A DNA stretch of 64,000 nucleotides from Gordionus sp. m RMFG-2023 (taxonomy: Eukaryota > Nematomorpha > Gordioida > Chordodea > Parachordodidae): NCBI RefSeq assembly GCF_954871325.1, contig NC_088779.1, positions 30,087,752 through 30,151,751 of the forward strand. Reading direction: 5' to 3'. The position numbers were made by a program, and so were the translations under genes. This document shows, one piece after another, positions 1 through 12,400 of this stretch (position 1 is its first letter; every line of letters starts with the position of its first letter). The notes below the pieces were generated by a model. It was not told the DNA's origin, made no database searches, and saw only the letters and a list, made by a program, of their open reading frames with translations.

Positions 1-1131
1 CTTTCAAACTAAATAAAACATAAAAATTTTTATAATTGTTTTTTGAATATTAAAAACTAATAGTTTTTTTTAAAACAAGAAAAAAACGACTTATTAAAAC
101 ATTGTCCTCAATTAATATTTAATATTTTCCACTTATGTATGAAACCCGGGTTCTATACAGAGGGCGTTCTAATAAATTTTTAGCCCTTTCCTACCTTTGG
201 AGAGGTACTGATACTAGGCCTACCTAAAAAATTAGTTCTCAAAAGTTTTAAATTTGAATCCTTTTAGATCATTATGTATTGTTTTGTTGTTATCAAAATT
301 AACATTTTTATACTTCAAAAACAGAAAAAAAAAATTTTTCTTTTTTATCTTCTTTTTATTGCCATAAGAAAAAGAAGCAAAAATGGTTCATTTTACAAAA
401 TGTTTCATTTAATATTTTATTATCAACTATGATAAAAATTTTGATTTCACTCTTTTAATAATTTTCATGGATATTAGAAAATATTTCAGGATAATTAAAG
501 GTAAAAAAAAATCGGACCTAGGCGGCTGGTCAGCTCGCCCATATCTACAACATAGATCTGGAAATAGGTGTATAATAGATTGCTTATATTGATTTTATTT
601 TTATATATATGCAAATAACCGACTTTCTAAGTATTTGATACCCATATTCAATTTTTATATTGTAGAAATTTTTTAACAAATTATGTCCTCTCATGATCTA
701 AATCCTCCTACTTTAGGTGTTGATATATTTTTTAAAAATTCTGACGACACTTAGATTCGATCATTTAAAATAATATTTAATATTACAGTTATCTTTAATA
801 TTATATTTTTTTATGTTTATTTTTGGGTTTATTGATTTTTTATGTATAATGTTGTTAAAAATAATTATTTATTTTATAAAGTTTTTAAGAAATATAAATT
901 TTTTATTTTATACATATTTTTTTGAAATATAAAAAGATTTCGGAAAATTATAATTATTATTATTTTCATACATAAAAACTTTGGAAAAACTATATTTTGA
1001 TTATGAAAAAATATTGTATATTAAAAAAAGGCTAATAAAATAAAGTTTTAAGGTTTTAAAATAAAAGATATTTTTATTACCTTTATTTATTTGTTACCAA
1101 ATTTTTTTATAATCTCCCCACGCCCATCCCT

Positions 1132-1256
<125 letters not shown>

Positions 1257-2094
1257 ATATAGCCCATTAAAACTAAGAATGACTACTATAATTTTATTTA
1301 TATCAATAATTTTATTAACTTCTATTTGTACCCATATTTAGATTTTATGTGATTAAAATACAGTTATACATTTACTCAAAATAAAAAAAAAATTGATCGT
1401 AAAATTTAAAGAATTTTTCATATTTAAAAAAATTTGAAAATTTTTATTGGAATAAAAATATTGAGAAAAATCTTGAAAGATCTTCCTTATAAAATGTTAT
1501 TTAAGAATTTAGTATATTATTATTTTTATTAATTTTTGAAGTTAAGTTAATGGGATAATTATAAAGAAAATATATATAGTAAACATGCTAAATTATAGGA
1601 ATGAAGACGTTCCCAAAGTGGCAATTATCATAATCGTTATTTATTATCTGCATTTGACGCCAATGGGTTAAAAATATATATTGTTAATATGTTAAATTAA
1701 AAATGAAGATGTAACATGGAAAAGTAACAATTGTCATGGGTGATATTTTATAACTTGATTTTTTTCTATCTAAATGAGTAAAATATATATATTCTAAACA
1801 TGTTAAATAAAAAAAAAATTCAGTGAAGATATGCCATAAAAAAGTAAAAATTTTCATAATTTTTATTTTTTTTAAATTTTTTTAATCAAATAGGAAAATA
1901 TAATGCTAGTATGTTTAATTAAAATTATCATGAATATGTAAGATAAAAAAAAGTGACATAACCGTTATTTTTTAACTTTTTTGATTTTTTTTTACCTAAA
2001 TTGGTAAACATATATATTATAAAGATGTTAAATTGAAATTTCAATGTAGATGTACCATAGAAGAGACAATTGTCATCTCTTCTCTTCCCTTCTC

Positions 2095-2096
2095 TT

Positions 2097-2128
<32 letters not shown>

Positions 2129-2131
2129 AAA
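2095..2131. repeat. short (AAAG)n microsatellite
   Basis: About nine AAAG units next to a TCTCTTC-rich stretch. The open frames across it are repeat artefacts. Confidence 0.9.
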
Positions 2132-2188
2132 AGAAAACTGCAAATGGATAAAAAAAATATATTTAGAGATGTTTCCATCAAGATATAT

Positions 2189-2240
2189 CAGGGGCGTCGC
2201 TAGCCTCTACATTCTCAGGGGGCTCGGAGAGGGGGTAAAT
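2189..2240 (+). mobile_element. Terminal fragment of a hAT-type non-autonomous element
   Basis: It begins CAGGGGCGTCGCTAG and continues with a CTCAGGGGGCTC motif, matching the left end of the complete element at 36401-37835. No matching right end was found nearby, so this is probably a truncated copy. Confidence 0.6.
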
Positions 2241-4231
2241 ATAAAATATTTTTTATATTGCTACAACCACAAGTTAGATCTCATGGTTTAAAATTGTATT
2301 ATTTAATTTTTTTTTAACTTGCATTATATAATTTTTTAATTTATCTTGAATTGTTATAATTTTTTAGGCATACGTATCTGTAAATATACAAGCCATACTC
2401 TTTTTAAACATGACACTTGAGGTGGATGGTCATTTAGAAACATCTCGGATCATTTATAAGAACTTTGAGGCGAAATATTATTTTTTTTTACCTTTTTAAT
2501 AGAAATCTTAACTCAGAGATTATCAATCATGATTCTTTCGAAGCCTCCCATTTTTATGTAAACGCGTTAATATAAATTACATTTTATTGGCCATTTTAAT
2601 TTATGGGTAATGATAACAATAAATCCACTAAATAGGTATCTACAGTCAGTAGGTATTAATATGTGGATGCCAAATATTGATTCCAAAATTAATATATCGA
2701 AAAATCAAAGAAGTGATAATTATTTTGATTTGATAAGAATTAAAGGCTGAAAGATTTATGTCAAAATTTAATCTCAATCTCTCAAAAATCATCAAGGGTA
2801 CGTAAAACACATACAAATCTTCAAAATTTTTAAGTCGAAACCAAATTTCGATTTGACCGTGAATAGGACTTCAATTGGAGTTCTAAAAAAAGAATTATTA
2901 TAAAATTATTGATTACCTAGTAGATCGTTTTTTTTTAGATAGATTTTCTCAAAATGATTTTAATCTTCCATCTTAATAGATTGCACTCCCCCCACCCCCC
3001 TTGCTGATTATTTTATATCAGATCATTAGAAAATCATTATCAAACTTAAATATGGAAACGATACATCGTAAGGGAAAATAGTAAAAGAGATTATTGGCTG
3101 CAGAAGTTAAATTTTAAAAATATCTTAAATATTTTGATCATTTGTATATAAAGAATTGTATATATGCAACTTCAGCAGCCATTCACGTGTATCAGCTGCT
3201 TTTTCTTTGAGGCCTCATTCTCTACACTAAATAGAGTTCAATCGATCACAAGAGAATGAAAGATCTAAGTAAACCAAATTTAGTAATTAATAGCTTATGG
3301 AAAAAAATATTACAAAATTTAGTTTTTAATTTATTTACGTTAAAATTTAAATATCGTCGTTTACAAATTTTTAATAAAAATAAGTAAACATTTATATGAG
3401 TGGCTAACTATTTGCCCCATTTCAAAAAAAATATTGGCCCATCTAAGTACAGTTGCCCCCCCCCCTCACTCCCAATTGGAACCTGGATTTTACTTAAGAT
3501 AATATAATGATTCTTTACACTATACTAGTGTAATTGTGATGTATTATAGGTTAATTCTTTGTGGATAATAAGAACTATTACGATTTATAATCTAATGTTA
3601 TTTATTAAGAAATATTTTTACAAAAAGTCAGCAAATACACAATTTACTTTATTTTGTTTTTAATTAAGTAATAGCAAATGTATAATGCTTTAAAGTTGAT
3701 GTGGCGCCTTTTTTTCGGGAAATATGTCTAATGCTACACTGAAGGCTCTCACACACGCAACGCTTGAACTTTGTTGAGCAGGAAAAATCTTTTGGAATCA
3801 GCGAAAAGGTAGGATAATAAAGCTATTTTTTTTCCCCAGCTATATAATGTAATAGTAGAAGGTTATGCAACTTGTTCAATGAGATAATCTTAAATCTCAT
3901 TTCTCATAATGACTGGAAATTGAAAAACTCCCTAAAAATTATGAAAATTAATAATAAAATATTTCTAATTAGTATCTCAATTCGTACTAACAGAATACAG
4001 CTGTGTATTCATATCATCAAGAGAAAATTCGTAGACATACGATTTATGAGATAATCTAAAATTAAAATTTTTCAATGCATTCCTCCTTAACTATGAGGCT
4101 AGGCATATATTTAAATTTAATTTTAAGATCAAGTATAGTTTCCGCATAATTACAAAATGTGCTCTCATAGCTAATATATGCCGTTCATTTTTTTCAACAT
4201 TATATTGGTTGCATTTTTAATAGTATCATCA

Positions 4232-4983
4232 TTATGATTTTTGAAAATTTCCTCCAAAATATTGTCCATCCTTGCAATAAATAACACCGCCGTTCCAATC
4301 TTCGTTATAACGGATGATATTAAAAATTTGAATATTCTTCAAAATTTTTACTTCCGTATCATTGATGATGTTATAGGGATCCGGAAATACATCTATTTCC
4401 AAATAATTTGATGGCATCTAAATTTTCTAATAAAATATATTACACAATTAAAATAATTATGCTAACACTTACCTTTTTTTACGGTTGGTAATATTAAATA
4501 TTTTGAGTTACACATAGTGATAACATCCAGAGATTCTGATCCCCCCAGGTAGCTCCATTTATTTTTATAAGAGCTTGGGTGATAAATGTAACTTATTTTA
4601 AAACAAAATTAGTAACTTTTCCAAGTTTTAAATTTAATGATGATATCTCTTCTTTTACCATAACGTTAACGATGTTGAACATACATCTATGGCTAAACAA
4701 GGTTGTATTGTATTTGATTCAAAAATGCATATTTGCAGCAGCACTTAATATGTTTGTGCATTGTCGTGAGTGTTTGATAATATACCTTGAATTCCAAACG
4801 CATAGAGATGATGCTAACAATGCATCGGGAATATCATCACCACAATTTGGATGTGGTAATTTATATAAATCTAAAATGAAATATTCTATTTGTTGTCAAT
4901 ATAATGTCATATTATAACACAGTATGACGAAGATAAGATAGCCGGCTATCCACATCTCTGTGGTTATCGACAATTTTCAACAT
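4232..4983 (-). other. Possible exons of an unknown gene (or relic)
   Basis: On the minus strand several short blocks look like exons. 4786-4870 lies between TTTTAG and GTATAT and encodes a peptide containing KLPHPNCGDDIPDALLASS. 4617-4692 lies between GTTTAG and GTTACT. 4473-4573 ends at a strong GTAAGT donor and includes WSYLGGSESLDVITMC. 4232-4417 follows ATTTAG, starts with ATG, encodes 61 residues including NEDWNGGVIYCKDG and ends in a stop. 4921-4983 could be a first exon (MLKIVDNHRDVDSRL). Codon composition is more protein-like than the surroundings. The intron phases between the blocks do not all agree, so this may be a decayed gene or my boundaries may be wrong. I do not recognise the family. 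Confidence 0.25.
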
Positions 4984-5219
4984 ATTTTAATTTTGTAATA
5001 AGCTTGGTATAATTTGATAAGGGCAACAGCTTTATTAGGGATCAATTTACATATGAAGCGTCATAATTTTTCCATTCTTAAATGTAAAAGGAAAAATGTT
5101 GACTATTCATTGATTTGAAGGATATATTTATAAATATCAAAGAATTTAATCTGTTCAAATGGATTTCTCTTTTGTAAAAGTTTCCTCCCGACTAAACTTT
5201 GTGACATATCTCGGTTCTT

Positions 5220-5455
5220 CTCGATTCCAACTATGTCAATACAGCTTTTCTCACTAACGGCACGTTTTTGAGCCCATTTTTAAAAACGGCTAACACAATA
5301 TTTTATTCTGAAAAAATATTAAGCAAGCCTGAAAATTTTGTTCATGGAAGGCACAACAAAGGTGTAGGCATATATTGGTAAAATTTTGAGGTTTAGGCGA
5401 TATTTTTTTTTGGCCAAAGTATCGAGTTAGCCGTTTAACAAAACTACTTTTGACA
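5220..5455. mobile_element. MITE-b (GGCTAACTCAATATTT family)
   Basis: Imperfect inverted-repeat element. Near one end is AACGGCTAACACAATATTTTATTC and near the other GTATCGAGTTAGCCGTTTAAC, in inverted relation. The same architecture recurs at 15680, 18065, 43640, 45570 and 63639. No coding capacity. Confidence 0.65.
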
Positions 5456-5819
5456 TGATTTTTTAAATTCGCTGTTAATATAAATGATAATAAAAATGCA
5501 GATAAACTTAACAAAATTTCATTACAATAAGGTTATGCCCATCTGAGTTCATTTTAGGCATAATAATGTATTTAATTATTCTTTAACATTGTGAGTGACT
5601 AATTTCGAAATTTTTTTATTTCATAATACAAAATATCTGTTAATGCTCCCTCTTATCTAACTTGAAAATTTATTTTTGTATGGAGTAGGTAAGACGTTTA
5701 AATTTTTTCGAAATTCCCTATTTTACAGCTTTAATCTGATGAAAACATTTAAAGATTTTTACCATACTCCTTTTACCCCTCAGATAATATTATTTATATA
5801 CATATTTATTAGATTCCTC

Positions 5820-7150
5820 CTGATTAAACTATAAACTTCCAATAATCTTTATTTTATAGCTCCTACTGTAAACAACATGTATGCAAGATTTTAAATCACT
5901 CGGAAAAATGTGTGTTGCTAAAAGCTTAGAAATATACTAGAAGGTAATTTTTATGATTTAAGGGTTAAAAAAAACGTTTGGTATAATGTATATTCTACCA
6001 GGAACCTTATTCAGAAGAAGAACATATGCAATAAATTTTATTATAAAATATATCAGCACACCAAATTCAGGCCTTTATGACCGAGGGACAAAGATATACT
6101 CACGTTTATTTACATTGTTAATACTTCACACGCTTTATCACTTTCTCCCCCTAATCTCGTCTCAGTTTGTTTCAATTTCATAAAACTATCTTTTCTGGTT
6201 TTTTTTAGTATTCTACGCGTAAATGAAGACACCTCTCTAAAATTAAAAAGATTGGAATGGATGTAGATTAGAGTTTAGATCTTTCAACAATCTAATTTTT
6301 TTTATGTGAGGAAGGAAAAGAATAACAGTATAACAATTATTTAAATAATAATCATGTGTTAAGGTTTGATTCCCCCCAAAAATTACAAACAATTTAATAT
6401 TTAAAAAAATAATTAATGTTTTCAAGGTCTACGAAAAAAGGCCAATGAGTCGCAAATTTACTAGCAGGCGCATTGGTTCGTGGAGAATTTGAAGTCTGGC
6501 TTTCTAGTCGGTTAAATTATTAAGATTAAGTTCTAATATGATGTCAGATCATTCTAAATCTAGTTTTGAAATAATCCAATTTAGATTAAAACTTAGCATT
6601 TACAGCTTGATACACATCTAGTTATATGAAAAAAAATGATACCCCCACACCCCCCCCCCCCTTGCCGCATTTATCCACATCCTCAAGAGTTTAAATATTA
6701 TAATGAGAATTTTGCTTGATATAAGTATAAGTATTTAATAGGTTATTAGGAATAATTATTTTTTTGAAAAAATAGGTTTTTTTTTAAAGAGAGAGCATTG
6801 TGCAAAATGCTGTATAGTGGAAAAGAAAATTTTGTGTAATATTATGATATTTAAATGATGCACATTTCACGATCAAGATAATGATAATAAGAAATACATA
6901 TTCTATGTACACTATACAAAATTATATCATTTCATATTAAAGTTCATATTTTTTTGATACGTTGATGAATTTATAAAAAACAGCTAATTTTTTAAATATA
7001 ATTTAAATTTAATTATATAAGTATTTTATACTCTCTTACAAACTATTTTTTAAAAATAACAATACCCTTACATGTAAACCTTGCAATTCTATTAAATTTT
7101 TTAAAATAATTAGTCTATTCACTATTGTAATCAGTTTGATGAATTAATTC
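5820..7150. repeat. Diverged duplication, copy 1
   Basis: Long stretches match 8220-9270 in the same order and orientation. Shared landmarks include AAACTATAAACTT, TGGATGTAGAT, AATTACAAACA / AATTTACAAACA and CACGATCAAGATAATGA. The copies are well diverged, with indels. No gene is recognisable inside. A run of about 15 C lies near 6645-6661. Confidence 0.55.
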
Positions 7151-8219
7151 TTCTTGTTAGATATTTCATATTCATATATATTTGACCCCTGACTCTAAAT
7201 GTTAAAACATCAAAATTTGAACAATTCTAGTTTAAATTTATTCTCGTTAATATATAAATTATATATAATATGTAAAATACTTCATCATAATTTTTAATTC
7301 ATCATCATGATAAAATATAAGATTATAAAATTAAAATATGTAAAAAGAAATTTTAATAAAAGTTAGAGGCTTCCAAATGAAACTGATGTAATTCGATTTA
7401 TGACTAGCGATGGAGATTCTATGTCTAAAATAAAAATTTTCCCTGGGTTCATTAGAGATTTTACGAATAAGATAACTGAGGTTCCTTGAAGAAGGTTAAA
7501 TCACGCATACCAAATGTAGCTAATGTAGATATAGATTGTAAGATCTAAAAATGTATTTTGGATATGATGCCCAAGAGTTGTTTATGCTAAGATTTATAGG
7601 GGGGGGGGGCTAGGGGAATCTATACAGATTAAATTTTGATAAGATTTTGTTATTCACAATTTTCTCTAGCCCATTTCACGACATTACTACCATAAAAAAA
7701 TTACAACGCGCCACTAATTATGAAGGAATTCCTCAAAATTCTAATAGAAAAATAAGTTGTTTTTTTTTAAATAAAAAATTTTATAAAAAAAAAAAATCAA
7801 AATAAATAAATCTTGCGTTACTAGCCAATGGGCAGAGAGAATCAAGCAAAGCAAATACCAATCCATGCGATCTCAGTAAATTTTAGCATTGAAACACGTC
7901 TAAAAGCTTACAGGAAATAAATCTCAATTTCACATTATGGTTATTTACACATTTTGTAAACTAATAATTCTATCATTTTCTAACCCTTTTTAAAAAATAT
8001 TATTTATTTTTAAATTTTTTTGAAAAAAAAAATAAATCTGAATTTGCCCTAAAACCGGTTATAGCACGGTCTCGAGTTCTGAACGTGGCCATTTTTTTAA
8101 CCCCGGCCCATTATTCCATTTTGCTAACATTTAACCATTTAAACCCAGTTTTTAGCTATACTCGATTTACCCCATGACAATATTATTTTATTGTTTATAG
8201 ATCGCTAATTGCAAGACTT

Positions 8220-9270
8220 ATTTATCAAAACTAAACTATAAACTTACGAATTAACTTTAATTTTATAGCCAAGACTTTAAGCAATATGCCATTCCCGTTA
8301 AATAGATTTTGCATAAAAAGGTTATAAAAAATGCTAGAAAGACAGTTTCTATATTGTCAATATTGTATTTAACCAAAGGAACATTTTCTCGAAAGATGAA
8401 CATGAGTTAATATAATGCATCTTCACAGTAAATCGAAGGTTCTAAGGTTTCTATGCTCCAAAGAGCTAAGAGTTTATTCGCTCTGACGAAACGCTTTTCC
8501 TTCCATAATCTTCGTCTATGTTCATTCCTATTTATTTTGGTTCAATAACTTTGGGTTTCATAAGACCATCTATTCCAAAAAAAAAATGAAGAATGTCATT
8601 TCTAAAATTAAAAAAAAAATAAATAGGGATGGATGGATGTAGATTTGTATTCTTTCAATATTTTTAGGTTTAAAGGGCCGGAAGGATATGAGATAATACA
8701 AAAAAAAATTATTTGATGTAATCGTGTTAAAGTTTTATTTCTTCAAAATTTACAAACATATTTAATATATTCAGCCGTTATTATTTAAATTAGCAGAAAT
8801 GTAGCCTTGATATAAAATATGTTACCTCCCACCTTACCCCATAACAACTCTACCTCATTAAATTTAAATAGTAAAGAGTTTTACTTACTTGCTTATAGCT
8901 ATTTAATGGGTTTTTAAAAAAAATGGTTTGTTCTATAGGGCATGAATACTGTATTGTGAAATTTTTTGTAATATATGATATCTAAATAGTGTTAGTTCAT
9001 ATTTATATATCACGATCAAGATAATGAAATAAATATATTACTATATATAATATACATTGTTATATTATGCATAAGTTAATATTTGATTCTATGATTAATG
9101 AATCTATAAACATCTATAAACATCTAAACTTTTATAATTAAATTAAAAATAGGAAATTTTAATTTTTATATCTAAAAACATTTGTATATTAATATTTTAT
9201 GTAAAAACACAATACCCTTTATTAACAATCATCAAAATTTCTATACTCATCTATTGTAATCAGTTTTGAA
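8220..9270. repeat. Diverged duplication, copy 2
   Basis: Partner of 5820-7150, offset by about 2.1-2.4 kb. It lies just upstream of peptidase copy 1. No supported coding sequence is seen. Confidence 0.55.
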
Positions 9271-9416
9271 TATATTACAATATGTTTAAACCACCCTGTA
9301 ACAACAAATTCGAAATTAATTTTTTTAATTTAAATTACAAATATTTTATTTTTTAAAATATATTTAAATTTTATTCATTCGTTTTACATTAATTAATTAT
9401 AATATTTTAAAAATTT

Positions 9417-12400
9417 ATGATGTATTTTTTGTGGTTTCTGTTCATTTTCTCTTACCTCTTTGGAGACATTTCATCCAGAAAAGGTTCCTACTACCAGAAT
9501 TACGAAGAGACTTCATCAAAAAATTCTAATACGAGACTAGGTTTTTACCAAAATCTTTAAAAAAATATATAAATTATATGTTACCGACATTGTGCCTAAT
9601 AGGCAAAATATATTCTTTAATTTTCCTAGATTAATATTTCATTCAGGTGTGATGATCTTATTGTAATTGTTATCGTTTAAAAAAATAACAGACGATGCAT
9701 TACCAAATTGTCTGCTTATTTATAAAAGTGTGGTGTTTTTTATATAATTTTTTGTTCGGGAAAAAAACAGATGTATAAATTGATTTAAACAATAGAATGT
9801 TTTTTGAAGTACTTGTTTGAAGTAACGATCGTAAAAATATACCTATGTTCTTATAATATATTATTATACATCATATCATACGATCCGATATTGAATTCCC
9901 GGTATCATGATACTTTTACCTTTTTAAAAAAAAAAATGTCGCCACTTAAGATTTGGATTTGGATGCCGCTATCAGAAGATTCTCGAAAGCCATCACGTTC
10001 GAAACGGTGTCGATGGATCCGGGTGTATCGAACGTGACCGAACTCACCAAATTTAAAAAACATCTGGAAGCATGTATACAAATTATTTGATCAAATACTC
10101 ATAGAAATTTGTTAGGATCTTGGGGTATGACCCATAAATTTTTGTTATTCAACAACCTCGTTCCCCTTAAAGAGTTTTGGTGCAAGTTTTTTTTTGTTCA
10201 GCCCGGTCTCTAATAATTCGTTATGGAAGGAAAGAAGACACAATGTTTAATTGTTTAAAAAATTATCTAAAGCCGACCAGATCCCTAAATATTATTTGCC
10301 AAAGTTTGTCCCCCTCCCCCTCCAACTCCACCCCATTTTCTGCCCGAACAGGGGGATTTTAGGGCTTCTGACACCCCTTGACCTACCTAATTTTGTGCTA
10401 TGAATCTAAAGGCCTTCTTATTTTTTCTTTCGCTATATCTTTCACGTTACAGCTTATCCATTGATTCATTCTACCCCCTGGATAGAAAGGACGATCGTGG
10501 GTAGCTTGAGCATAGTATACACTATAAAATCATTGAACCATGATAAAAATGATTTTACCAAGAAGCCGTGGATATTGCAATCTCACCAGGACGTGGCGCC
10601 CGTCTTTGATCTTCACAAATGGGATGCCCCTCCGTTTAGCGGGCAAGTTTTATTCAAACCCGAACGTATGCACAAGGTTTTCGTATAAAAAAAATATACA
10701 AAACAAAAAATAATCAAATTAATAGTCTAAATAATTGTATATATTAATATTTTTTTATTGTTGATATGGGTTGGGGTTAGGTTAGAATTAGTGTTAGAGT
10801 TAGGGTTAGGTTTAAAGTTAGAGTTAAGGTTAGGGTCAAGTTATAATATACTAGCAATAAGCTGTACATATTCTATTGGTAAGGGTTAGGGTTAGAATTA
10901 GAGTTAGGGTTAAGTTATAATAAGCAGCATTTACAATAGGAATGGTGCCATTTTTTTTAAACAATTTTTCAATAAATTCTCATTCGCTGGATAAAGATTT
11001 ACATGTTAATGTTAATAACAAGGTACTTTATGATCCGAAGACTAACAAGAGGAATATCAAATTTACCATAGACGATGCGAATAACGAGAAATACTATGTT
11101 TACGGGAGGGGAACCGCGGACGCTAAACATATCGTGATGTCAATCATGGAGGCCGTCGAATACATGATTGGAAAAGGGCTGAGACCCATCCACAAAACGC
11201 TGATCCTGAGTTTTGGGCATGACGAGGAAGTCGGAGGATTTTACGGCGCTAGAAAAGTGGCGCACCTCATAGTGAACACTTACCCGTACCCGCCTAACGG
11301 GGGAAAACCTATCGGTATCAAATCTCATTGTCGCTTATTTGATTACTAGCTCATGAATAACATTGGTGAGGTAAAGTTTCTACGCTCAAGCCGACCCCAA
11401 AACGGCCTAGTCCGCCCGAATTTATGGGCGTTGAAAAAAAATTGGCTCAGCCCTTGGAACGAAACCCCAAAAACAGGGCTCAGTCTTGGAGTGCAAGAGG
11501 CCATGGAATAGATTTAGCGAATTGAATAGTAGATATTTTTTGCGCCTGAATTACAGAACCCTGATGATGATGATATATTATTTCAAAAATTTAAAAATCT
11601 ATCTAGTATTGATTTCTATTTTTATATGTAAGCCGTTTAAAATTAGAACATTTTCACCTTTCTCACACTCAATTTACAATATCACGTTAAAAATGTTGCA
11701 TTTTATATAACTTTTTTTATCCAAAATATTTAAAAAACCTATTAGGCAAAATATATTTTCGAAATAATATAAAATAAAGAAACTACTCTAAGCTAATTCT
11801 TGTAACCTCAGAGCAATTAATCAGATGACATTTCTTAACAATTTACATAAGAGTAAAAATTGCAAAAGTTTAATAATTATCAACAAAAGGATCAATTAGT
11901 CATAATTTTCGTATCTGTTCGTTCTTTCGTAAGTCATACAATCGATTTTTCGAGATTAATATACTCAAAGCCCAAAATTTCCTCATCAAAAATTTGATTA
12001 TTCTTGGGAAAAATAGCCCCAAATAAAATAATACCCTATAAAGAGTAATGATTTATCGATTTTGAACAGTTTGTACAAAATTCAGGGATCTGCAGGCCGG
12101 CCCCTAAGTCCCTTCCAAACCAAATATTTAAAATCGCCATTTTAATAAAAATAGCCGGGTCGAGTATGGAAATATAAAACCCGGGCCGAGCCCGGAAATA
12201 TAAAACCCGGGCCTAGGCCTGCAAATGGTACCTCTGCCGGTCTCTAAAGAAAAGAGAAATGAGTAAATACATTGATTTATCTTTGATAAATTTTACATTT
12301 TTTTTGAAATAATAATATCATCAAGTTCATTATAGGAGGAGAAGAGAAAAAAAAATACATCTAACTATTTACAAATTAATTTTTTAAAAAATAAATATAT

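Noticed and set aside
10765-10922. Chromosome end
   Set aside because: The TTAGGG-like repeats are degenerate and lie inside an intron with exons on both sides.
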